A stretch of DNA of 64,000 bases, from the NCBI GenBank assembly GCA_002479255.1, contig DLMJ01000006.1, forward strand, positions 62,001 through 126,000. The letters are read 5' to 3'. The number at the start of each line of letters is the position of its first letter. Position 1 is the first letter of the stretch. This DNA comes from Candidatus Binatus soli (GTDB lineage Bacteria > Desulfobacterota > Binatia > Binatales > Binataceae). Positions 49,554 through 57,986 of the stretch are shown one piece after another. A model generated the notes under the pieces. That model saw only the letters and a list, made by a program, of their open reading frames with translations. It ran no database searches and was not told the DNA's origin. The translations under genes were made by a program, and so were the position numbers.

Positions 49554-50723
49554 ATGAGTGCGGGAATTCCATCGCTTCCGCCGCCGGTGTTTGTCAACGA
49601 TGCCGACGGGCTCGATCCAAACCTAATCCTTGCCGACATGATTGCCGAGTTCGAGGCAGCCGCAGGCCGAACGCTTTATCCGGCGCAGGTCGAGCGGCTG
49701 TTGATCAATCTGTATGCGTACCGCGAATCGCTGGTACGCAACGCGATCCAGTATGCGGCCCAGCAGAATCTGCTCGCCTTCGCGTCGTTCCCGATGCTCG
49801 ATTATCTCGGTCAACTGCTAAGCGTCACGCGACTGGCATCGCAGCCCGCGGTGACGACGCTCCAATTCACGTTGGCCAACGCGCTGACGGTGCCGTTCAC
49901 GATTGCCGCGGGAACGCTGGCCGGCACGAACGACGGGCAGTTTGCTTTCGCGACCAGCGCGACGATCACCATTGCGGCCAGCGCAACTACCGGTAGTGTC
50001 GCTGCCACGGCGACAACTCCAGGAGCGGCTGCGAATGGATACCTGGCGGGGCAGGTCAACGTCCAGCTCAATCCGAATGCCTTGATCGCGAGCGTGACCA
50101 ATACGAGCACGACCACGGGTGGATCCGCCCCTGAAACGGACGATCATCTGCGCACGCGCATTCAGGCTGCGCCAAATCAGTTCAGCGTCGCGGGGCCGAT
50201 CGGAGCGTACCGGTTTTTTGCGATCGGCGCCGATCCGTCGATCATCGACGCGCAAATTGTCAGTCCGGCGCCCGGATCGGTGAACGCGTACGTGCTGACC
50301 GGACCGATTACAGTACAGCCGGCGGCGGCGCCAAACAGTGCGGGAGTCGCGAACTCCGCGCTGCTTGCGAAAGTGGCCGCGGTGCTGAACGCCGACACTG
50401 TGCGTCCGCTGACCGACACCGTCAGCGTGCTCGCGGTGACTGAGGTGGACTATCAGATCAACGCGACCGTGACGCTGTACTCGGATGCGGATCCGACCGC
50501 GACGATCGCCGCGGCGACCGCCGCCGTGCAGGAGCTGGCGCTTGAGCTGGCAGCCAAGATTCAGCGCGACATCGTGCCGAGCCAGATAATTGCGGCGCTG
50601 TCTGTCGCGGGGGTCTATGGCGTGACGCTCACGACGCCGGTGCTGACCACGCTTACGGCCGGGCAGTGGGCGAACTGTACGATGATCTCGCTGACGACGG
50701 CCTTCAGCACGGAGCACAGCTGA
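49554..50723 (+). CDS. Baseplate wedge protein J, P2/Mu gp47-like
   Basis: The 389-residue protein has the baseplate J pattern: VNDADGLDPNLILADMIAEFEAAAGRTLYPAQVERLLINLYAYRESLVRNAIQYAAQQNLL, FAFATSATITIAASATTGSVAATATTPGAAANGY, and GGSAPETDDHLRTRIQAAPNQFSVAGPIGAYRFFA. It is a wedge of the baseplate. The ATG at 49554 is preceded by AAAGGATG; a TTG at 49551 is less likely. Its stop overlaps the next start (TGATG). Confidence 0.92.
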   Translation: MSAGIPSLPPPVFVNDADGLDPNLILADMIAEFEAAAGRTLYPAQVERLLINLYAYRESLVRNAIQYAAQQNLLAFASFPMLDYLGQLLSVTRLASQPAVTTLQFTLANALTVPFTIAAGTLAGTNDGQFAFATSATITIAASATTGSVAATATTPGAAANGYLAGQVNVQLNPNALIASVTNTSTTTGGSAPETDDHLRTRIQAAPNQFSVAGPIGAYRFFAIGADPSIIDAQIVSPAPGSVNAYVLTGPITVQPAAAPNSAGVANSALLAKVAAVLNADTVRPLTDTVSVLAVTEVDYQINATVTLYSDADPTATIAAATAAVQELALELAAKIQRDIVPSQIIAALSVAGVYGVTLTTPVLTTLTAGQWANCTMISLTTAFSTEHS

Positions 50724-51586
50724 TGCCCGAGCTTTCGGCCGCGCCGTCGATCAACGATACGCGCACGCAGGCGTTGCTGGTGCTGATCGCGCGGCTCGCG
50801 GCGCTCGATCTCACGACGCTGCTGATCTACCGAATCGACTCGGTGGTGGAAAGCGCGTTGCCGTTTCTGGCGTGGCAATTCGACATCCTGTCGCCGCTGT
50901 GGCAATTAATCGCGCCGGTGTCGCTCGGGGTCGATGCGCTTACGAACATTGATTTGCTGATCGACGTGGACAATCTGATCGAATCCGGCGGCCTGGTTTC
51001 GGTGCAGATGCTGACGGAGGTGGCAGAACGCGAACTGCTCATGAGCGCTATCCCGTTGCATCGATTCTGCGGTACGCCGTGGGCGATCAAGCAGGCGCTG
51101 ACGTCGTTGGGCTGGACGGAGGTCACTCTGCTCGAAGGACAGTCGAGCTGGGGCGGCGATGCGTATCCGTCGAGTCAGGGATGGGCGGTGTTCCGTGTCA
51201 TGATCAACCTTGTGGCCGGGCAGGGCGTCTCAAGTGGCGCGGTATCCACGGCAGCAGCAGCGGTTAATTTCTTCAAACCGGCGCGCGCGTGGATGGACTC
51301 GATATGGTTTGTGGCGCCGGCGATTTCCGACGCGGGGCCGGCGCCGTCAGACAATTTGACGCTCGGCGGAATTGCCCAGTACCAGATCGACGCGGCGCCA
51401 GCGCCCAATGACGACGCGCTGAAGCTCGCGATCGGGACCGCGCCGCTGACTGATGCGTACGGTCCGATTGTCCCCGTTTACGACGCTCACTATCTGCACA
51501 GCGGGATTACTTACGACGTCAACGAACCTGCGGTTGCAGATTCGGCGCTGATCGTCGACGGCACAGCCGTTTTGTACGGAGGTTAA
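50723..51586 (+). CDS. Phage tail protein I, P2 gpI-like
   Basis: A 287-residue baseplate protein I. The typical parts are LPFLAWQFDILSPLWQLI, VAERELLMSAIPLHRFCGTPWAIKQALTSLGWTEVTLLEGQ and a basic/aromatic link to the fibres. The C-terminal 80 residues (Pro/Asp-rich, YGPIVPVYDAHYLHSG) look like an added beta domain. It joins the baseplate to the tail fibres. It is translationally coupled to J. Confidence 0.86.
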   Translation: MPELSAAPSINDTRTQALLVLIARLAALDLTTLLIYRIDSVVESALPFLAWQFDILSPLWQLIAPVSLGVDALTNIDLLIDVDNLIESGGLVSVQMLTEVAERELLMSAIPLHRFCGTPWAIKQALTSLGWTEVTLLEGQSSWGGDAYPSSQGWAVFRVMINLVAGQGVSSGAVSTAAAAVNFFKPARAWMDSIWFVAPAISDAGPAPSDNLTLGGIAQYQIDAAPAPNDDALKLAIGTAPLTDAYGPIVPVYDAHYLHSGITYDVNEPAVADSALIVDGTAVLYGG

Positions 51587-51587
51587 A

Positions 51588-52052
51588 ATGAGAAGACCGA
51601 TTGGAATCGTGCGAATCCGTCTTGTCCAGCAAGGGCGTATTGTGTGGAAATACGAGGGTCGCAATCTTTTCGTGAACGCCGGGCTACCTGCCCTTGCAGC
51701 GCTGCTCGGAGGCGATACAACCGGCGAATTCGCGGTGGCGGTGGGATTCGGCTCGGGATCGAACGCACCGACGGTGACCGACAGCGCGCTGACCGCCCCC
51801 GCATATTACAAAGCGCTCGACAGTCACAGCGAGGACGGCAACGGCAGCGTGACCTTCAACTGGTCGCTGACGACGGCGGACACCGGCGCGCAGGGGATAA
51901 CCATTCAGGAGCTGGCGATATTCGCCAATCATGCCAGCGCGGGACTGCCCGGAACGACCGCGCCGACTCCGATGCTCGCGCGCAAGACGATAGCACCAAT
52001 AGTCTTCGGCGCGGGAATGAGTATCAGCGGTACGTGGACGCTTACCTTCTGA
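51588..52052 (+). CDS. Tail-associated beta protein, hypothetical
   Basis: A 154-residue protein just after gpI and before the fibre genes. It begins RPIGIVRIRLVQQGRIVWKYEGRNLFVNAGLPALAALLGGD, then FAVAVGFGSGSNAPTVTDSALTAPAYYKAL and GITIQELAIFAN. This pattern (a protein beginning with basic strand and with NLFVNAGL) is seen in phage baseplate-adjacent proteins but I cannot name the family. It probably lies between baseplate and fibre. Confidence 0.6.
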   Translation: MRRPIGIVRIRLVQQGRIVWKYEGRNLFVNAGLPALAALLGGDTTGEFAVAVGFGSGSNAPTVTDSALTAPAYYKALDSHSEDGNGSVTFNWSLTTADTGAQGITIQELAIFANHASAGLPGTTAPTPMLARKTIAPIVFGAGMSISGTWTLTF

Positions 52053-52060
52053 GGTAGTCA

Positions 52061-52612
52061 ATGGCTACACTAATCGACGCCCCCGAATTCACCTCCAATG
52101 AGGTGTATCAAATTCAAGCAACCGATCCGGTCGAAGGCGCTGCCAGCGGCGCGAGTTTCAGCGGGACAGGTATCTCCAATCAGCCACATCAGCAACTGGC
52201 TAATCGCACCGCGTTTCTGAAACAGCGCCAGGACGTAAATATCTCGAATATCGGCGTGTTGCAGGCCTTCCAGGTGCTGTTCACGGGCAAGATGGCGCCG
52301 AACGGCTACATCAAAATCCCCGTGAATGACATCAATAAGGGGCTGATTCAGTACATCATCCAGTGGGGATGGAACAGCGGCACCGGCAAGGATTCCGACT
52401 GGACAGTTACATGGCCGATCGCATTCCCGAATAAGTGCGTCTGGGCTTTGGCCTCACTCTCGAATGGAGCAGACGACAACGCTTGCGGGGTACTGGTGAT
52501 GGAGACGGTGAGCTTTGCAAAAGCGAGCGGGATCTTCAAGTCCGATTACGACGGTGTCGACACGACATACGACCTCAACGATGGCTTCTACTGGATCGCG
52601 ATCGGATTCTGA
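52061..52612 (+). CDS. Tail fibre protein with gp53-like C-terminal domain
   Basis: A 183-residue fibre-like protein. Its N-terminus (ATLIDAPEFTSNEVYQIQATDPVEG, FSGTGISNQPHQQLANRTAFLKQRQDV) is the common fibre joining segment found in many contractile phages. The C-terminus (MAPNGYIKIPVNDINKGLIQYIIQWGWNSG, FPNKCVWALASLSNG, FYWIAIGF) is the putative tail fibre gp53-like knob that binds the receptor. It is short compared with P2 fibres. Confidence 0.8.
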   Translation: MATLIDAPEFTSNEVYQIQATDPVEGAASGASFSGTGISNQPHQQLANRTAFLKQRQDVNISNIGVLQAFQVLFTGKMAPNGYIKIPVNDINKGLIQYIIQWGWNSGTGKDSDWTVTWPIAFPNKCVWALASLSNGADDNACGVLVMETVSFAKASGIFKSDYDGVDTTYDLNDGFYWIAIGF

Positions 52613-52642
52613 GGTTATCGAGGAAAGCCGCCGATTGGTGGA

Positions 52643-55012
52643 ATGGTGATGGATTTGAAACGGAAGATTTCACGAACGCTTCGAGGTGTGACGTTCGCCG
52701 CGATGATCCTGCTCGTCGCGAGTGTGGAGGCGCTGGCGCAGAATCTGCCACCGCCCGGAGCTTATCAGCCGATCCCTAACTTCACCGGCGTGGGAGCGGG
52801 ATTGCAGTTCCGCGAAGCGATCAATGATCGATTTTCGGGTGCCCAGCCGATCGCGCCGACGCTTGTTCCGGTCAACGCGGCACAACTTGCAGCGACGCCA
52901 GCGATCAATGGAGGCTTGCTCTATTGCACCAACTGTCAAGGGAATGCGAGCTGCTCATCGGGCGGGAGCGGCGCCGTCGCATTAGGAATGGGCGGCGACT
53001 GGAACTGCAATGTCGCAAATAGCGGCGGCCTGTCCTCGGTCACTAATGATTCTAACGTGACCGGCACTCTGAGCAGCGGCGGCACGCATCTGACCATCGG
53101 ATGGACCGGGAATCTCCCTGTGTCGCGTGGCGGCAGCGGCTGCCCCGGGGGGCCAATCGTGTTCTCAGCATTGCCCGGGTCGCCAGCAACGGGAACGACC
53201 TGCACGATTACGGACGCGCAGTCATGCGTAGTTGGAACCGCTATCACCGGCGGCGGATACACAACGAAATGCCAGATCACCTGGAACGGAGCAAACTGGA
53301 TGCCGGCCGGCGGCGCTACCGGCGTGGCCAGCGGCGTCAGCAACGCCGTTCTTTACGCGGCGAACTATTCAGGTGCGACCTGGGCTGAGCAGGTAATGGC
53401 AGCAATCGCGGCCCTTCCTGCGTACGGTGGCACGGTTGACGCGCAAGGGCTATGCACCGGCAGCACGCTCACGACCGCCGATGAAAACGTCGCGCTCGGC
53501 AGCGCCAGCAAGACGGTCAAGTTGCTGCTCGGTCCCTGCACCTATTCGCTTGGCACGAATCAGATTCAGGCCTATCAGGGCGCAACGCTTTCAGGCGTGA
53601 GCTGGGTTGCCACGAATATCACTTGCACGGGATCGGGAACGTGCATCGCCGCGGGCAACCCGGCCGGCAATTACGACCTCACCTTTGAAAATTTCTCGAT
53701 TAACGGGAGCAACACTTCCGGCAGCGTCGGGATCGACTGGAGTCAGATGTACCAGTCGCAGGCGTACAACATTCTGGTCGCGGGATTCGACACCGGATGC
53801 ATCTTTGGCAACGGCGACGTGGACGTGAAGGCGGCTTACTACGACCACATCTTCAGCAGCCAGCTCAAAGGAATCACCTACGCGGTCAACTTCACGGCCA
53901 GCGCCAACCAGGACAGTATCGTCGGCGGCACGGTGTTCTCCGACGGGACTGGAGTGCTGATGGCAGGGCAGGTCGATGAACTCGACGACGTGGATATCGA
54001 AGGCACTCCGAATCCCATCTCGATTTCAGGCAGTTACAACGTGGTCTATCCGGGCTACGGCAGCAACGTGATCGCGCTTCAATCGGGCGCGTACTTCAAC
54101 CAGATCATCGGCACGCAAGGCGACATTTCCGACAGCTCCGGGAACGTGACCAATTGGTATCAGACGCTCGGAAGTGGTTACTGGCCGCTGGAATTGGCCG
54201 CGGCCAACATCATCGGCTTCTCCGGGGCGCAGGGCGAGCCGGACATCGCGCTTTTCAATAACAGCGGTCAGAGCGGGGAGTGGAAATACGGACCGGGCGG
54301 TGGGCAGGAGGCTCAGGGCCGGCACGGGCACGCGCGTATCGGCCTCGGCGGCATTCTCAACAAGGGCGGAATCAACGCGACGGGCGCGGTCAACGTGGGG
54401 CCGCTCGCCAATCCGTATCCGCCGACCTGCACGGTTGTCGGAACGCCCGGCACGGCGACGATCAAATACGCCGTTCAGGCGGTGGATGCCAGCGGCCCGG
54501 TTTTCGGGATTGTGACCGGCGACGGAAATACCCTCGTCAGCAGCGACACGACCGTCTCGAATGCGCCGAACACGCTGAATGGCACCAACTATGTCCAGTG
54601 CACGTGGGGCAGCGGCTATGACGGCGTGCAGTTCTGGTACCTGGTCAAGAACGATACGACTGCGGACCTCGGTTTTTTCAGTTACGCCGGCGGCGTCTGG
54701 ACCGCCAACGACGATGGCAGCCTGACCTTTGCGAGCTACGGCCCACCGGCGCGCAACTCGACCGGCGACGTGACCGTGGCAAGCGGCAACGTGACTATCG
54801 CGGCTCAATCGCCGGGGAATGGATGCTTCGGCGCGGGCGGCGCGCTGTTCTCATGGCCGAGCTATCCATGCCCGACGCCGACCGCGTCCGCCAGCCCGAC
54901 GCCGACCATAACTGCGACGCCGACTGCCAGCGCCAGCCCTACCGCGACAGCCACTGCGACGGGCACGGCAACCGCGACGCATACCGCGACGCCCACGGCC
55001 ACGCCGACGTAG
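52643..55012 (+). CDS. Exported tail-spike-like beta-helix protein with Pro/Thr-rich C-terminus
   Basis: A 789-residue protein that starts with a clear Sec signal peptide (VTFAAMILLVASVEALA, cleavage before QNLPPP), which is surprising for a phage tail protein. The body resembles tail spikes: LPVSRGGSGCPGGPIVFSALPGSPATGTTCTITDA and the pectate-lyase-like segment ATWAEQVMAAIAALPAYGGTVDAQGLCTGST. The C-terminus (YPCPTPTASASPTPTITATP and onward) is a Pro/Thr-rich stalk like that of the NHL protein. It may be an exported host-type protein captured at the fibre position. Confidence 0.72.
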   Translation: MVMDLKRKISRTLRGVTFAAMILLVASVEALAQNLPPPGAYQPIPNFTGVGAGLQFREAINDRFSGAQPIAPTLVPVNAAQLAATPAINGGLLYCTNCQGNASCSSGGSGAVALGMGGDWNCNVANSGGLSSVTNDSNVTGTLSSGGTHLTIGWTGNLPVSRGGSGCPGGPIVFSALPGSPATGTTCTITDAQSCVVGTAITGGGYTTKCQITWNGANWMPAGGATGVASGVSNAVLYAANYSGATWAEQVMAAIAALPAYGGTVDAQGLCTGSTLTTADENVALGSASKTVKLLLGPCTYSLGTNQIQAYQGATLSGVSWVATNITCTGSGTCIAAGNPAGNYDLTFENFSINGSNTSGSVGIDWSQMYQSQAYNILVAGFDTGCIFGNGDVDVKAAYYDHIFSSQLKGITYAVNFTASANQDSIVGGTVFSDGTGVLMAGQVDELDDVDIEGTPNPISISGSYNVVYPGYGSNVIALQSGAYFNQIIGTQGDISDSSGNVTNWYQTLGSGYWPLELAAANIIGFSGAQGEPDIALFNNSGQSGEWKYGPGGGQEAQGRHGHARIGLGGILNKGGINATGAVNVGPLANPYPPTCTVVGTPGTATIKYAVQAVDASGPVFGIVTGDGNTLVSSDTTVSNAPNTLNGTNYVQCTWGSGYDGVQFWYLVKNDTTADLGFFSYAGGVWTANDDGSLTFASYGPPARNSTGDVTVASGNVTIAAQSPGNGCFGAGGALFSWPSYPCPTPTASASPTPTITATPTASASPTATATATGTATATHTATPTATPT

Positions 55013-55032
55013 CAAGCGGTTATCCATTAGGT

Positions 55033-55051
55033 AGCCTCATACGTTGAGGCT
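55033..55051. terminator. Small hairpin at the right end of the prophage
   Basis: AGCCTCA (55033-55039) and TGAGGCT (55045-55051) form a perfect 7-bp stem with a five-base loop, 20 bases after the last phage gene. Only a weak T-tract follows (TTCTGG). It could end the late phage transcript. The 203-base gap 55013-55215 holds nothing else that I recognise. Confidence 0.45.
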
Positions 55052-55215
55052 TCTGGGAGCTGACACGGCGCCCCGCTCGGATCAGATCACTCGCCGTATT
55101 CGGATCAAACCATCCGCCGCGCTACACTCCCGGCAAACGCCTCGATGACAGCAAAAACTTGCGACATCACGGCAATAGGGCAATAACCAGGCTCCCGCCC
55201 ACGCACTGTTTAGCG

Positions 55216-56664
55216 TCAACCGAGCCTCTCGAGAACACGTTCCATTGCGATCCCGCGCGAACCCTTGACCAGCAACACGTCGCCGGGCCGGATCAATCCG
55301 GCAATTATTCCTGCCGCGGCGATACTGTCGGGCGCGGCGAGTACTTTGGTGGAATCCGCATCGCGGGATACGACTGCGCAGGCGGAGTTCATCTCAGGGC
55401 CGACGGCGACGAATGCGGCTGGATGCGAGAGCATCACGTCGCGAATCGCCTCCTGATGCGCGGCGGCCGACATCTCGCCCAGCTCAAGCATATCGCCCAG
55501 CGCGATCACGAGACGGGCGCCGAGACCATCGGCTACCTCGCGCGCGGCCGCGAGCGCGGCCCGAATCGAGCGAGGGTTCGAGTTGTAAGTGTCGTCGATC
55601 ACAAAGATGCCGTGAATCGAGGTGTTGGCGAGCCGACCGGCGACCGGCTTGACGAGCGCGAGCGCATCGGCGAGCGCGGCAAGCTCGCGCGATTCAAGCG
55701 GCCGCGGGCGCATCGCGGCGACACCGGCGATCGCGGCGGTGCAGTTGAGAGCAGCGGCTTCGCCCAGGAGCGCGATTTCGGTTTCGACGAAAGGTTCGAC
55801 TCCCGCCGCGAGCATGACGCGAGCGATTTCGACGCGGATGCGCGAGCGGACGCCCGCGCTTCGACTGACGAGCCGCACGTGGGCGTCGCGCGACTTGCCA
55901 AACGTGATTCGCCTCAGATGTTTCGGAATCCGCGCCAGGACCATCGGTTCGTCGGCAGATGCGACCGCATAGCGCTTGGCAGTCGAGAACAGCGCGGCTT
56001 CCTCGTTGGCGATATCGTCGAGCGTGCCGAGACCCTCGCTGTGCTCGAGATCGACGTTGAGTACCATTGCGACGTCTGGCTCGACGATTTGCGCCAGTTT
56101 TGGAATCTCGCCGCGTGTGTTGGTGCCGCATTCGAGGACGACCGCTCGATGCTCGCCGGTGAGCGTGAAAATCGTCATAGGCACGCCGATCAGATTGTTC
56201 AGATTACCAGGGGTTGAAAGCGTGGATCCGAACAGCGCGCGAACGACGGCGGCGGTGAGTTCTTTGGTGGTGGTCTTACCGACTGCTCCGCCGATTGCGA
56301 TCAGGGGAAGCGGGCGGGCCGTGCGCGTGCGCACAAGATGGCGGCGCGCGAGCCGGCCCAGCGCCGCGAGGGTATCGGCGACCTCGATGCAATCGAGAGC
56401 AGGATAACCGCGGCCGGTCGCGACGATCGCGGCTACAGCGCCCCGCGCGGCGGCTTGTGGCAGGTAGTCATGGCCGTCGGACGCCGCGCCACGCAGTGCG
56501 ACGAATATCGCTCCCGCCCCGATCGAGCGTGTATCTATGCTGACGCCGCGAACGCCGTCGCCGACCGGGACGGTCGAAGTGGCGCGGACGAGAGTACCAC
56601 CGGTAGCCTCGACAACTTCGGCGAGCGTGAACGCGCACTGATTGCTGGGAATCGGCGTCGCCAT
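55216..56664 (-). CDS. murF: UDP-N-acetylmuramoyl-tripeptide--D-alanyl-D-alanine ligase
   Basis: MurF adds D-Ala-D-Ala to the UDP-MurNAc-tripeptide, the last cytosolic step of peptidoglycan precursor synthesis. The 482-residue protein has all three domains: an N-terminal UDP-binding domain (SIDTRSIGAGAIFVALRG), the ATP-binding P-loop GGAVGKTTTKEL, the LNVDLEHSEGLGTLDDIANEEAALF block, and the C-terminal YNSNPRSIRAAL / GDMLELG segment. It is unusual to find murF away from the other mur genes. It is minus strand and ends near the prophage edge. Confidence 0.93.
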   Translation of the reverse strand: MATPIPSNQCAFTLAEVVEATGGTLVRATSTVPVGDGVRGVSIDTRSIGAGAIFVALRGAASDGHDYLPQAAARGAVAAIVATGRGYPALDCIEVADTLAALGRLARRHLVRTRTARPLPLIAIGGAVGKTTTKELTAAVVRALFGSTLSTPGNLNNLIGVPMTIFTLTGEHRAVVLECGTNTRGEIPKLAQIVEPDVAMVLNVDLEHSEGLGTLDDIANEEAALFSTAKRYAVASADEPMVLARIPKHLRRITFGKSRDAHVRLVSRSAGVRSRIRVEIARVMLAAGVEPFVETEIALLGEAAALNCTAAIAGVAAMRPRPLESRELAALADALALVKPVAGRLANTSIHGIFVIDDTYNSNPRSIRAALAAAREVADGLGARLVIALGDMLELGEMSAAAHQEAIRDVMLSHPAAFVAVGPEMNSACAVVSRDADSTKVLAAPDSIAAAGIIAGLIRPGDVLLVKGSRGIAMERVLERLG

Positions 56665-56816
56665 CGCGAATATATTGTGCCGAATTATCCAGGGCGCTCA
56701 TACCGGCTGCGACTTGACATGCCGGCGGGCTGGAATCAGCCTCAGATTCGAATAATGCTGCGTCCCTCACCCCAGCATGAGATAATCACAATTAAAGGAA
56801 CGCACGAGGAGCTACG

Positions 56817-57311
56817 ATGGCGGATAGCAAGGCACCGATGGTCGGCGTGATCATGGGCAGCAAGAGCGACTGGGAATATATGTCGGCAGCGGCCGAGGTT
56901 ATGGAAGAACTTAAAGTGGCGCATGAAGTTCGGATTATGTCGGCGCATCGGACGCCCGACATTACTTTGGAATATGCCGCCAATGCTGCCGGCCGCGGAC
57001 TGCGCGCGATAATCGCCGGCGCCGGCGGCGCGGCGCATCTTGCCGGAATGGTCGCATCGAAGACGATATTGCCGGTCATTGGTGTGCCAATGCCGACGAC
57101 GCCGCTCAATGGAATCGATTCGCTGCTGTCGATCGTGCAAATGCCCAAGGGGGTGCCGGTGGCGACGATGGCGATTGGCAAAGCTGGTGCGGCGAATGCG
57201 GGTCTGCTTGCGGCGCAGATAATCGCGCTGGGCGACGCGAAGCTCGGCGAACGGCTGGTAAAATGGCGGGCTGCGCGGGCGCAGGAATTGTTGCAGCAGA
57301 AGATTCCCTAG
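56817..57311 (+). CDS. purE: N5-carboxyaminoimidazole ribonucleotide mutase
   Basis: PurE moves the carboxyl group of N5-CAIR to give CAIR in purine synthesis. The 164-residue class I enzyme has GSKSDW (14-19), the catalytic SAHRTPD (His44 region), GAGGAAHLAGM and the class I PTTPLNGIDSLLSIVQMPKGVPVAT segment. The ATG at 56817 has an SD-like GAGGAG upstream. purK is not seen nearby. It is followed without a gap by a secreted protein gene. Confidence 0.95.
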   Translation: MADSKAPMVGVIMGSKSDWEYMSAAAEVMEELKVAHEVRIMSAHRTPDITLEYAANAAGRGLRAIIAGAGGAAHLAGMVASKTILPVIGVPMPTTPLNGIDSLLSIVQMPKGVPVATMAIGKAGAANAGLLAAQIIALGDAKLGERLVKWRAARAQELLQQKIP

Positions 57312-57980
57312 GTGAGTAATCCAGTGCGTGAGGCAGGGCAACGCGCGATCGCCACGATAGCCATTGTAGTAGCTATTTGCGGATTTGCGCAGGCAGCCGA
57401 CATCAAGATGGCGGGCAAGCTGGTGGCGCCCCCAAACGCCGGCGTGGTTGCGGTTTGCACCGATCCCGTTGTGCAGAACGTGCTGAACGAAGATCTGAGA
57501 GCGGCGCGCCATGGTCTTGCGTCCAATCCGGAAAATTCGGTGACGCTCACCGTGACGGTGAATCAGCAACTGCTTGCACCGGGAGTGTCATTGAATCAGA
57601 TGTTCCCGGGGGATCCCTCGATGGTTGAATTGCTGAAGGCGGCCGGCGCGAATCCGCCGCCGCTGGGCGACAGCGGCGATCAACCGATCGATCCGTTCGC
57701 ACAGGAGGCTCGCCGCCGGTCGTTGTATCCCGACGATACGGCTACCGAACAGTTCAAAGCCTACCAGGCGAGTCAGCAGGCGTTGCACGGCGTCAACGCG
57801 CCGACGCCATATGACCGTATCCCGAAGAATCAGATTTACGACACGGTGATCGTCGCACGCGCGTCGCTGGAGGGCGCAGCCGATGAGCTGAAGGTGGTCG
57901 CGGTCGTGCACTCGGGCGACGACGCGCGACGCGCCAAGGAGCTTGTCGCGGAAGAGATCGCCAACGCCGTGCTGCACTAG
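57312..57980 (+). CDS. Secreted hypothetical protein
   Basis: A 222-residue protein with a GTG start touching the purE stop. It has a signal peptide (AIATIAIVVAICGFAQAA, cleavage before DIKMAG). The mature part has beta-type stretches (VTLTVTVNQQLLAPGVSLNQMF) and a helical end (DDARRAKELVAEEIANAVLH), without any catalytic motif that I know. It is presumably periplasmic. It ends seven bases from the convergent RodZ-like gene. Confidence 0.6.
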   Translation: MSNPVREAGQRAIATIAIVVAICGFAQAADIKMAGKLVAPPNAGVVAVCTDPVVQNVLNEDLRAARHGLASNPENSVTLTVTVNQQLLAPGVSLNQMFPGDPSMVELLKAAGANPPPLGDSGDQPIDPFAQEARRRSLYPDDTATEQFKAYQASQQALHGVNAPTPYDRIPKNQIYDTVIVARASLEGAADELKVVAVVHSGDDARRAKELVAEEIANAVLH

Positions 57981-57986
57981 CGGCCG

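Larger units (their letters stand above)
20521..55012 (+). mobile_element. Mu-head/P2-tail prophage, apparently lacking recombination genes
   Basis: Bounds are set by the S24 repressor and the last spike-like gene; ends were not seen. Gene order follows Mu (Mor-like activator, endolysin, gp25/26/27-like genes, TerL, portal, protease/scaffold, capsid, gp36, gp37, sheath) and then P2 (FII tube, E/E' chaperone, tape measure, U, X, D, V, W, J, I, fibres). No integrase, DDE transposase or MuB was found. About 8 kb of host-like cargo replaces the Mu F/G position. The element is therefore probably defective, domesticated, or mobilised in trans. Confidence 0.85.

Noticed and set aside
20521..55012. 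Naming the element a tailocin
   Set aside because: TerL, portal, protease and capsid genes are present and look intact, so it is not a tail-only particle.
55013..55215. Right attachment site duplicating the tRNA-Gly 3' end
   Set aside because: No stretch matching the last bases of the tRNA (CGACCCCGGTCGCCCGCTCCA region) was found between the last phage gene and murF.
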